From: Buxus sempervirens
Lineage: Eukaryota; Streptophyta; Magnoliopsida; Buxales; Buxaceae
Direction of reading: 5' to 3'
DNA length: 64,000 nt
Assembly: GCA_947561395.2 (NCBI GenBank)
Contig: OX387185.1
Span: forward strand, 19,184,366-19,248,365
The notes under the pieces were generated by a model. That model did not search any database and was not told the DNA's origin. It worked only from the letters and a program-made list of their open reading frames with translations. Shown piece after piece: positions 49,301 through 58,321 of this stretch. A program made the translations under genes and the position numbers. Position 1 is the stretch's first letter. Every line of letters starts with the position of its first letter.

Positions 49301-50761
49301 CTTGTTCCACGTCCTTCAAATACAAATATTGTGGGTTCGAAATGGGTTTTCCACACAAAATATCTCTCTGATGGATCCATTGATCGTTTTAAAGCTCGTC
49401 TCGTCGCCAAAGGCTATACTCAGCTGCCTGGTCTTGATTACACAGACACTTTTAGCCCTGTTGTCAAGGCTTCCACTGTTCGTGTTGTCTTATCCCTTGC
49501 TGTTGCTCGTAGTTGGCCCCTACGTCAACTTGACGTCAAAAATGCCTTCCTTAACGGTATTTTACAAGAGAATGTGCACATGGAGCAGCCTCCTGGTTAT
49601 GTTGATCCCCGGTTTCCTAACCATGTCTGAAAACTCAAGAAAGCACTATATGGGTTAAAACAGGCCCCTCGTGCCTGGTTTCAGCGTTTCAGTTCCTTTT
49701 TACTGAAACTTGGTTTTTCTTGCAGTCGTGCTGACACCTCCTTGTTTGTTCTTCATCGTCAACAACACTTTATTTATCTTCTTTTATATGTTGACGATAT
49801 TATTCTCACAGGATCTGATTCATCACTTCTCAACAATTTTATTCGGCAACTTCATTCCGAGTTTGCAACAAAAGATTTGGGCTCTCTCAGTTACTTTCTT
49901 GGACTTGAAGCCACAACAACTCCGGGTTGTTTATTTCTTAGCCAAACCAAGTATGCACGTGATGTTCTAGCTCGTGCTCAGCTTTTGGATTGCAAGCCTG
50001 TCACCACCCCCATGGTCGTTGGACAGCATCTATCTTCCGAAGGCCCTTCCTTTGAAGATATTACTCTTTATCGTTCTCTTGTTGGTGCTCTTCAGTATCT
50101 AACTATCACTCGACCTGATCTTGCTCACTTAGTCAACTCAGTTAGCCAGTATTTTCAAGCAGTTAAGCGCATTTTGTGCTATGTCAAAGGCACTATTCAC
50201 TTTGGTCTTACTTTTACAGCCTCTCCTTCTCTCAGTATCACTGCTTACTCAGATGCTGACTGGGCCGGATGTCCTGATACTCGCCGCTCCACTTCAGGTT
50301 ACTCGATTTATCTTGGTGAAAATCTAGTTTCCTGGAGTACCAAGAAACAACCTACTGTTTCTCGATCCAGTTGTGAATCTGAGTATCGTGCTCTTGCTTC
50401 TACTGCTGCAGAGGTTCTTTGGTTACAGCATCTTCTTCGTGATCTGCATATCTCCACATCATCTTGTCCTCTTCTCCTTTGTGACAATCAAAGTGCTGTA
50501 TTCTTAAGTTCAAATCCGGTTTCTCATAAGCGCTCGAAGCATATTGACCTTGATTATCATTTTCTTCGGGAACTTGTAGTTGCTGGCACCATTCGTACAC
50601 AGCATGTACCCTCATCCTTGCAAATTGCTGATGTCTTCACCAAGAGTGTTTCTCGGTCTCTCTTTGTCTTCTTCAGATCCAAGCTTCGCGTTTGCTCTAA
50701 TCCCACGCTTAGCTTGCGGGGGGGTGTTGAGGATTCTCCAGAATCATCTCCTGATTCTTAG
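46391..50761 (+). pseudogene. gag-pol: Ale-like copia gag-pol, two in-frame stops
   Basis: One frame from ATG 46391 to TAG 50759-50761. Gag has a CCHC-like knuckle (CQICKTEGHTADKC, near 47195). Protease WYLDTGASAHMT is near 47330. Integrase has H-H-C-C (HARLGH ... CSTCQLAK), then [15 protein letters not shown] and NGRAERK. RT has YVDDIILTGSD near 49790. RNase H has SDADWAG, SCESEYRAL and KHIDLDYH. Domain order PR-INT-RT-RH is copia-type. The stops are TAG 47594-47596 (expected Gln) and TGA 49628-49630 (expected Trp in HVWKLKKALYGLKQ), both C-to-T type. About ten codons are missing in frame near 50145 (VSQYFQAVKRIL). The last 37 nt lie in the 3' LTR. All catalytic residues I checked are intact. 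Confidence 0.93.
50716..50724 (+). other. Ale-like polypurine tract
   Basis: GCGGGGGGG immediately before the 3' LTR, still inside the pol frame. Confidence 0.75.
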
Positions 50762-50929
50762 CAATCCTCCTCTCAATTACAGTTTACCTAAACTATAGTA
50801 ACTGTTCCTTGATTGTAGAGATATTATTATTGTTTCCTTCTTACTGTAAAGCTATACGTGTAAACATCTCTCTATAAATAGAATACACGCTCCACCCCTA
50901 AAGGTGTGGTGGTTTCACAAACCTTATCA
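50725..50929 (+). repeat. Ale-like 3' LTR (205 bp)
   Basis: Identical by eye to the 5' LTR. Confidence 0.95.
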
Positions 50930-51366
50930 ATCCCCCACTCTTTGTCACCACTTCCACACCATTCCGGCATGCTCCACCACCCCTCCAAGTATGCCATGTC
51001 CAGCACACATATGTACACGAATGTAGCATGCTGGGTTCTTACTTAATCACACATCCTTTGTATATGTACTTGATCACACACATACACTTACACTGTAGTT
51101 TAAGCATATCTAAAAAGTGTTTGTTATGTGATGTTTAGTTGCTGCTTCGTGATGTTAGATGATGTTTAGTTTGCTGTTTTGATGATTAGTTGCTGTTATG
51201 TGAGGTTTTAGTTAAGTGTTTGTTAAGTGGAATGCATGGCCTGGCTGCCAAGGGCTTGGGGCAAGGCCCCTAGCCTCCTTCCCCTCCCCTTGGTTCCAAA
51301 TACACTCGGAAATGGTCATGAGTGGGTTATTCCCCAATCCCCAGTATCACCTAGGGCCTAGGGGTA

Positions 51367-51429
51367 TCCGGCAACTAAGGCTGGATCACCTAGGGCCTAT
51401 GTGTATCCGGCAACTAAGGCCGGATACAC
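51367..51429 (+). repeat. Two palindromes with AACTAAG spacer in Tat-like LTR
   Basis: 51401-51429 has 11-bp perfect arms (GTGTATCCGGC) around AACTAAG. The copy at about 51365-51386 has one changed arm base. The position in the LTR corresponds to the trio at 37661-37765. Confidence 0.75.
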
Positions 51430-53133
51430 ACAGAGATATAATTTTTGTGTATTTTGATGTTTCTTGCCGAATTTTAGAGTGATTTGAACCGAATCAAATA
51501 AACCAACAGGGTTTCCAGGCCACCCGGAAACCCAATTTGGGACTTGGACCAATGTCCAACTCGGAATACTCGTGGGCCTTCCAACGGGGCCCACCAAGCC
51601 CAATAAACCCTAAAGCATGCAAAATAAACAAGCTAAGTAAAGTGAATTAATCGAACCAGATGGGCCAAGCCCAATGTGGCCCATCCGAAATTTGATACAT
51701 GGAATTGGTGTATTTAAATGCGTGGTTTGGCCAAGACCCCGGGCAAGGGCCTATCGGGCCCACCAAAGCCCACTAATCAACCCAAGTTAGGGTGTGAGCC
51801 CTACACTTCTAGAACTTAGGCTTTCAAGCCTAAAATTGGACTATGGGCCTCAAGCCCAATGACCAATCCACCTTGACAAACTTAAGTAAGATAAAAATCA
51901 AAGATACTTTGGCAACCATCATGGGGGCCCACCAAGGCCCGCAAACCAAGGCCGACCCACTTTTTGCATGAAAGCTACTTAACCCTGGAATTAAACCTTT
52001 AAGTAAAATCAACTAACTAAACCTAAACCCAAAGGGCCTCTTAGGCTTAGACAGAGGCCCACAGGGGACATGTGGGCTTAACCAAGCCCACCAGGGACAC
52101 TGTGGGCCTTCCAACGGGGCCCACCCAGTCAGACTCAGATCACCTAAATTAAGCAAAGATAAAATCAACTAAAGGGACCCACACCACTCAGGTGGTCCCG
52201 CCAAGACTTAACTAAAATACATGCTGGATTAGGAATCGGGTGAGAACCAAGTAGAAAGCTGACTCAAACCAGGGAACCCACGGGACCTGTCATCCGACGG
52301 GGTGGACTGGGGTGTCTACGGACTTCCCCCGACCACAATTGAGAATCGACTTAGAATCTCAAGCCACAGACCAGACTAATAGACAATACTAGGCACCCAG
52401 GTGTCCGCCTGCACCCCATCAGGCGGTGGTGACTCCGAATTACCCCGTGCCGCGTTTCCTACGCGCGTACAGGCGGCAATCTAGCCGAACCCTCTCTCCA
52501 GGAAGGTCTCTCTCAACCAGGTCAAAGACAATCTAGGTCTCCCCATATCCCAAGCCTCCGGGGGCACCACCTCATATCCAAGAAAGGCAGCAATCTCCGC
52601 ATCATCTGGCCTCACCATCACAGGGATAATATCTCCAGACATCCCGATCCCGGTGATGATAGTGAAATCAGACAGCCGAATCCCAATCTCTATATCTGGG
52701 AAATGAAAGCTCAGCGTCTCTAAGAAGAACCTCTTGAGCATCGCCGCAATAAGAGCTCGATCCAAATGCACGCCTGGGATGGTGATAAAGTGGCCAAAAC
52801 CAAACAAGCCCAGCTCCTGGCGGAAGGACGAACTACAGCCTCCAAGGGATCTAGTGAAGTGGCCCAACTCCCCCGATAGTGGGATAGAGGATACACCAAA
52901 GGCATATCCGCCCTAATACAGGCTGAGAGATGAGTCCTCAAGCCATGTAGTAGGTCGGTATCCCTAATCTGTGCTGTGATCGCCTCAGGGACCTCAACTC
53001 TAGTCTCTGACTCCTCGCCGCCTTGACCCCTACCATGGCCTCCACCACAGCCTCCATCTCTGCCTCTACCTCAGTGCTTGCCACGGCCCCTACCCCGGCC
53101 AGGAACCTCAACTACCGGCTAAGGAAACAAGTT

Positions 53134-53978
53134 TGTTAAGTTTATATTGGCATTTTATGACATGGAAGCATTTGATGATGTGGCATTTATTTTTAAATTG
53201 TATTTTTCAGGTTGTTATTTTCTGACCAGATATTTTGATGTGAAACTTTTGAAAAACTCGTAGGTTGTTTTTCTGATAAGATATTGGTTAACATCATTTA
53301 GTCTTATCTCTTTGAAGTTTGAATTAATTCTTATCTCTAAGTTAACAGAGATTTAAATTAATTCTGATTTCTCAGATATGATATGCATCTCTTTGATCTG
53401 ATAAATATTATCCAATTAAGAGATTATCTTTTCCAGATAAGAAATTTCGAATCTGGAAAAACAATTAAGAGAATATCTTATCTGTGCCTTATTAGTTGTA
53501 ACAGTGTTACAAAATTTAACAAATCTGTTGAGTGTTTTTCGGGTTATAAATATGAACGTGAGTTTGATAGTTAACTTAACTCTTTTGGACGTTCAAGAAC
53601 AGATTGATAAGGATTATTTTATGTTATCATTCTTCGGGAGAAGACAAATTGCATATTGAAGGGAGTTCAATCATGCATGCATAAGTCGAGGGGGAGCCTT
53701 GCTACACTCAGTAGATTGAAGGGAGTTCAATCTAGTTTAAAGTCGAGGGGAGCTCGCTGAACAAGATCCTAAAGAAGATTCTACACATTGGCAACAAATT
53801 CAAGAGGGAGTCTTTTACTTGTGTAAGACCACATTGGTGTATGTAATCGTTTTCATCTTTAGTGGATTGTTCATCATCTGGACGTGGTTCCGAGGATTAG
53901 GTTAATACCGAACCTCCTTAAAAATCTTCCTGTGTTCATGTTTTATTATATCTTAGCATGACACTAACAGATCTAACA
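53134..53978 (+). repeat. SIRE-like first LTR (845 bp)
   Basis: It starts TGTTAAGTTTATATTGGC and ends CACTAACAGATCTAACA. Complete compared with the other two copies. Confidence 0.93.
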
Positions 53979-53980
53979 TT

Positions 53981-53992
53981 TGGTATTGGAGC
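53981..53992 (+). other. SIRE-like primer binding site, tRNA-iMet type
   Basis: TGGTATTGGAGC, two differences from the common plant site, 2 nt after the LTR end. A second, nearly identical site is at 57165-57176. Confidence 0.85.
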
Positions 53993-54039
53993 GGGTCACT
54001 AATATTTTTTTTTGGTGAGATTTTGGGAAAAGATCTATT

Positions 54040-55847
54040 TTGCAGGAAATGGATGGTATGAAGGAAGGAGGCTCAGTTTCACGTCCACCACTCCTGGATG
54101 GAACAAATTATTCATACTGGAAAGCTAGAATGAAAGCTTTCATTAAAGATATTGATAAACGGGCTTGGTTGCATTCACAACCAGAGAGCAAGAACAACTT
54201 GCGGTTCACAAAGAGAAAATTGTAGTTTCTGATTCTAGCAGTGATGATGATGATGATTTGAGTACTGAAACCATTCAGGAAATGTACAAGAAAATGTATG
54301 AGAAGTGGATCTAGGTTTGTGAAATGAACAAATCCTTGGAAGCTCAAGTTGTCGAACTCCTTAAAGAAAAGGAGAGCTTGAAAAAGACTGCAATCAACCT
54401 TGAAGATCTTCTTGATAAAAAGGAGCAGAAAGTGCAGGACCTCAGAATTGAGTTAGAAAGAACTCAAAAGAATATTCAGATGCTGAACTCAAGTACTGGG
54501 AAACTCAATCATGTATTGTCTCTTGGAAAGGTTCATGGTGATCATCATGGAATTGGCTTTACGGGGGAGAACTCTTCCTCAAAAATGACCTTTGTGAGGT
54601 CTTCTTCAACATCAGAACCACACATGATGTTTGGTAAGAAAACTAAACCCTCATATCAGCCAAAGAAATTTGTTCCTATTTGTCATTTTTGTAGCTTGCC
54701 TGGCCATATTCGTCCTAGATGCTTCAAATACTTGAATGCTATTAGGAAAGGAATGAATGTTAACATTTCAGGAAGGCTATCCAAAAGGAATGAGTATCAA
54801 TCTGCTGGTATTAAAAAGGTTTGGGTAAGAAAGTCAAATCTCAAATGCTTTGTTCCTTATACTTCTTTGACTTGTGCTACTGACTCATGGTATTTTGATA
54901 GTGGCTATTCTAGGCATATGATAGGGAACAAAGACATTCTTGCAGATTATCAAAGTACTTTGTTAGGACAAGTTACTTTTGGTGATGGTGTCAAAGGACG
55001 AGTTCTTGGCAAAGGAAACTTAGATATAGAAGGATTTCCCAGGCTAAAGAACATACTACATGTGGAAGGACTAAAGGCCAACTTGATAAGCATTAGTCAA
55101 CTCTGTGATCAAAACTTGTTTGTTCGGTTCACAAAGAACAAATGCTTTGTTTTTTATGAAGCTGAAACATGTGTGCTGAACGGATACAGATCTCCTAATA
55201 ACTGTTATACCTTGTCATAACCACACACATGTCATAAAATTTCTGTAGATAAAACTGAATTATGGTATCAAAAGCTTGGGCATTTGAACTACAAAAATCT
55301 GATCAAGATTGTAAATACAGGTTTTGTTCGAGGAGTACCAAAGCTGGATCACAAACAACCTGGAATATGTGGATCATGTCAGATTGGTAAACAGCAGAAA
55401 TCTACTCATAAACCATTACAACAGATTTCTACAGCAAGGGTACTTGAGTTACTTCACATGCATCTTATGGGCCCAATGCAGTTAGCAAGTATATTAGGAA
55501 AAAGTATATCAGGTATGTTTGTTATACATCATCTCTTGAACCTAAAAGTGTTATAGAAGCCCTTCTTGATGTTTTCTGGAGTAATGCTCAAGGATTACAG
55601 TATTATACATGATAGTTTGACTATCTATTGTAATAATACTAGTGCTATTAATATTCCTAAGAATTCAGTTCAACACTCAAGAACTAAGCATATTGTCATT
55701 AGACACCATTTTATTAAAGAGGTAGTTGAAATCAGAACTGTTGTTCTAGAACATGTTTTAGCAGAAAATCATCATGCTTATATATTTAATAAAGCTCTTG
55801 ATGCAATAAAATTTGAATCCTTGAGGAAGACCTTAGGTTGTGCATGA
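54040..55847 (+). pseudogene. SIRE-like gag-pol remnant: gag, protease, partial integrase, RNase H end
   Basis: ATG at 54049 or the upstream in-frame TG start gives the copia gag N-terminus (RPPLLDGTNYSYWKARMKAF). Most of the gag core is then missing and the frame shifts near 54200. A coiled-coil segment (54330-54520), a CCHC knuckle (CHFCSLPGHIRPRC, near 54685) and protease with WYFDSGYSRHM (near 54890) follow. The start of integrase (LWYQKLGHLNYKNLI; CGSCQIGKQ, near 55265-55400) then jumps straight to the end of RNase H (CNNTSAINIPKNSVQHSRTK, HHFIKEV, near 55630). The integrase core and all of RT are deleted, so it could not make enzyme. Confidence 0.85.
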
Positions 55848-56745
55848 TGTAAATACTTAGAATAGGATCAGATTTCAGATTGACAATGTTTCATATTTTC
55901 GATAGTCGATTTTTAATTCTTTAATCTGAATATCTGAGTTTTGATATATATTGATCTTGATTTTCAAGCCAATCAACTAGTGCACAACAGCATATATTTT
56001 TCTAATCTGAATGTCTAAGTAGAGTACAACATGTGATTAGTACATTTTGAACAACATCTGGATTTGATCTTTGGTATAAAAAAAAAATTGTAAGTTCGGA
56101 AAAAGCTACCCGCACTTTGTGCGAAAGCTATCCTTGAGTAATCTGGGCCTATGTATCACAAATATGTAGAGGAAGATCTACCATGAGAAAAAAAAAAAAA
56201 AAGCTGCCTCAGTGTCAAAGTGAAAGCTACCGAAAAAAAAAAGACGAAGAAAAAGAAAAAGGGGGCCAATATTGAATTCTCATGTTTGTTTCACCATGTC
56301 CTGCTTTCCACTGTTGGAAATATCAAGAAGATCAGACACAAAAAGATTGTTGCTACTCACTCACACACTATTGGTTTCAATTTTTGCTCAGTATATCTCA
56401 ATGTCAGTATACTTCAGTTATAGTCTTAAATGTTGACTTTGGGAACTGAAGTATTGATTGTTCTGACATTATGATCTCATTTTTAGTGTGTTACAGTGTA
56501 TGCTTTGTTGTCTTCACTCTTGCACTTCATTCTTATTGAGCTTTATTTCTTGAGCAGGGTATTCATCTCAAATTTTGTCTATGTTTTTGTCTTGCTTTCG
56601 CATTTTGTGTGCCAAAATAAGGGGGAGAAAATAACAAACTGAACTGAACTAAACTGTTAACTGTTTTGTTTAGACAGTTTAAAAATTCTTCTTGTTTGTT
56701 CTTGTTTAAAAATTCTGCTTGTTTGTTCTTTTGTCAACAAATGCC
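55848..56745 (+). other. SIRE-like 3' internal region
   Basis: AT-rich, with poly-A tracts and no conserved frame. In SIRE-type elements this region is long and sometimes holds an envelope-like frame; none is visible here. Confidence 0.65.
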
Positions 56746-56757
56746 AAAGGGGGAGAT
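56746..56757 (+). other. SIRE-like polypurine tract
   Basis: AAAGGGGGAGAT directly before the second LTR. Confidence 0.85.
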
Positions 56758-57162
56758 TGTTATGTTTATATTGGCATTTGATGACATGGAAGCATTTGAT
56801 GATGTGGCATTTATTTTTAACTTGTATTTTTCAGGTTGTTATTTTCTGACCAGATATTTTGATGTGAAACTTTTGAAAAACTCGTAGGTTGCTTTTCTGA
56901 TAAGATATTGGTTAACATCATTTAGTCTTATCTCTTTGAAGTTTGAATTAATTCTTATCTCTAAGTTAACAGAGATTTAAATTAATTCTGATTTCTTAGA
57001 TATGATATGCATCTCTTTGATCTGATAAATATTATCCAATTAAGAGATTATCTTTTCCAGATAAGAAATTTCGAATCTGGAAAAACAGTTAAGAGAATAT
57101 CTTCATGTGTTCGTGTGTTCTTATTCGTAGAATAACTTAGTTTGACACTAACAGATCTAACA
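56758..57162 (+). repeat. SIRE-like second LTR, internal deletion (405 bp)
   Basis: It matches the first LTR at both ends but lacks about 440 bp. The break falls at ATATCTT/ATCTTCC-like sequence present at both edges of the missing segment, suggesting deletion at a short match. Confidence 0.88.
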
Positions 57163-57164
57163 AT

Positions 57165-57328
57165 TGGTATCGGAGCAGGTCACTAATTTTTTTTGGTGAG
57201 ATTTTGGGAAAAGATCTGTTTTGTAGGAAATGAATGGTATGAAGGAAGGAGGCTCAGTTTCACGTCCACCACTCCTGGATGGAACAAATTATTCATATTG
57301 GAAAGTTGGAATGAAAGCCATCATTAAA
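57165..57328 (+). other. Primer site and gag start between second and third LTR
   Basis: TGGTATCGGAGC (57165-57176), then an ATG at 57230 and the first about 30 codons of the same gag (MKEGGSVSRPPLLDGTNYSYW). The sequence breaks off into LTR sequence at 57329. Confidence 0.88.
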
Positions 57329-58084
57329 TGACCAGATATTTTGATGTGAAAATTTTGAAAAACTCGTAGGTTGTTTTTCTGATAAGATATTGGTTAACAT
57401 GATTTAGTCTTATCTCTTTGAAGTTTGAATTAATTCTTATCTCTAAGTTAACAGAGATTTAAATTAATTCTGATTTCTCAGATATGATATGCATCTCTTT
57501 GATCTGATAAATATTATCTAATTAAGAGATTATCTTTTCCAGATAAGAAATTTCAAATCTGGAAAAACAGTTAAGAGAATATCTTATCTGTGCCTTATCA
57601 GTTGTAACAGTGTTACAACATTTAACAAATCTGTTGAGTGTTTTTCGGGTTATAAATATGAACGTGAGTTTGATAGTTAACTTAACTCTTTTGGACGTTC
57701 AAGAACAGATTGATAAGGATTATTTTATGTCATCATTCTTCGGGAGAAGACAAATTGCATATTGAAGGGAGTTCAATCATGCATGCATAAGTCGAGGGGG
57801 AGCCTTGCTGCACTCAGTAGATTGAAGGGAGTTCAATCTAGTTTAAAGTCGAGGGGAGCTCGCTGAACAAGATCCTAAAGAAGATTCTACACATTGGCGA
57901 CAAATTCAAGAGGGAGTCTTTTACTTGTGTAAGACCACATTGGTGTATGTAATCGTTTTCATCTTTAGTGGATTGTTCATCATCTGGACGTGGTCCTGAG
58001 GATTAGGTTAATACCGAACCTCGTTAAAAATCTTCCTGTGTTCATGTGTTATTATATCTTAGCTTGACACTAACAGATCTAACA
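57329..58084 (+). repeat. SIRE-like third LTR, lacking its first 89 bp
   Basis: It begins at TGACCAGATATTTTG, equal to 53223 of the first LTR, and runs to the AACA end followed by the AAGTT duplication. Confidence 0.9.
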
Positions 58085-58321
58085 AAGTTGAAAGAGAAAA
58101 GATCAGGGTGATGAATTTTAAGAGAGAATTTGAATTTCAGAAGGGTTAGGGTATACCTCTGGGGTTGCCTCACGCGAACCCTCAGAAGGAAGATCTGGGA
58201 CATCAGAATCGGAGTCCCTCTCTGCTCTCGAAGAAGAGGCCACGTCAGCAGGATCCCTTCGAATCCTAGAAGAAGAGGGCTCATCTGCGGGATCCCTGGG
58301 AGTTGAACGAATACGAGCCAT

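Larger units (their letters stand above)
46118..50929 (+). mobile_element. Ale-like Ty1/copia element, nearly intact, 4812 bp
   Basis: Identical 205-bp LTRs (46118-46322, 50725-50929), primer site, one gag-pol frame with two stops, and a G-rich polypurine tract. The Ale/Retrofit assignment rests on size, short LTRs and gag style (KLSSTNYLLWKSQ). The target duplication is not clean: CCCCC before, ATCCC after. It is the youngest insertion in the window by LTR identity. Confidence 0.92.
44374..52471 (+). mobile_element. Solo Tat-like LTR interrupted by the Ale-like copia element
   Basis: It starts TGTAAGCACCTCATTTTTGC and ends GCGCGTACA, with perfect duplication GGCGG at 44369-44373 and 52472-52476. 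Own sequence about 3.3 kb; same family as 35814-38830 (shared opening and closing 100+ bp, the GTTGACTTTTTGCTGAACCCC region, and the GGCCCACC-rich region). It splits the PMD part of TatA antisense gene 2. Confidence 0.94.
53134..58084 (+). mobile_element. SIRE-like Ty1/copia element with three LTR copies, internally deleted
   Basis: Perfect duplication AAGTT at 53129-53133 and 58085-58089 brackets LTR, internal region, LTR, gag stub, LTR. The lineage call rests on the gag start (MKEGGSVSRPPLLDGTNYSYW), the long coiled-coil gag tail and a long 3' region. It lies inside an intron of TatA antisense gene 2. The three-LTR structure implies unequal recombination between two related copies or within tandem copies. 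Confidence 0.9.
43503..58321 (-). pseudogene. TatA antisense gene 2: plant mobile domain protein with RG-rich C-terminus
   Basis: The minus-strand ATG at 58321-58319 starts a charged, disordered exon (MARIRSTPRDPADEPSSSR) ending at a GT donor at 58156. The SIRE-like element sits inside this intron; the acceptor CTTAG is at 53119 and exon 2 runs to about 52472. Exon 2 has an RG-rich start, a TGA probably from CGA near 53073, a frameshift near 52870, and PMD sequence (FHFPDIEIGIRLSDFTIITGIGM, SLTWLRETFLERGFG). After the 44374-52471 solo LTR, PMD sequence continues with a further frameshift (GLLLFPRGYDLYLP, then RARRYAWGLL). A last exon from about 44064 has a Pro/Ala/Glu-rich linker and ends GSGRGRGRGRGDGPGEGE at 43503. 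The 49-bp gap at 44113-44065 has GT-AG ends but is short for a plant intron. Not the same protein as antisense gene 1. Confidence 0.75.

Noticed and set aside
56220-56423. 67-codon frame as SIRE envelope-like gene remnant
   Set aside because: Lysine-rich start comes from an A-rich run; no signal peptide, coiled coil or membrane segment typical of such frames.
61-57176. tRNA genes at iMet- and Arg-like sequences
   Set aside because: Only 12-20 nt complementary to tRNA 3' ends are present, next to LTR ends; these are primer sites.
33245-58321. PMD frames as ordinary host genes
   Set aside because: They lie between TatA integrase and TatA polypurine tract, antisense, with palindromes shared with the TatA LTR; element-borne genes explain this better, though capture from a host gene long ago is likely.
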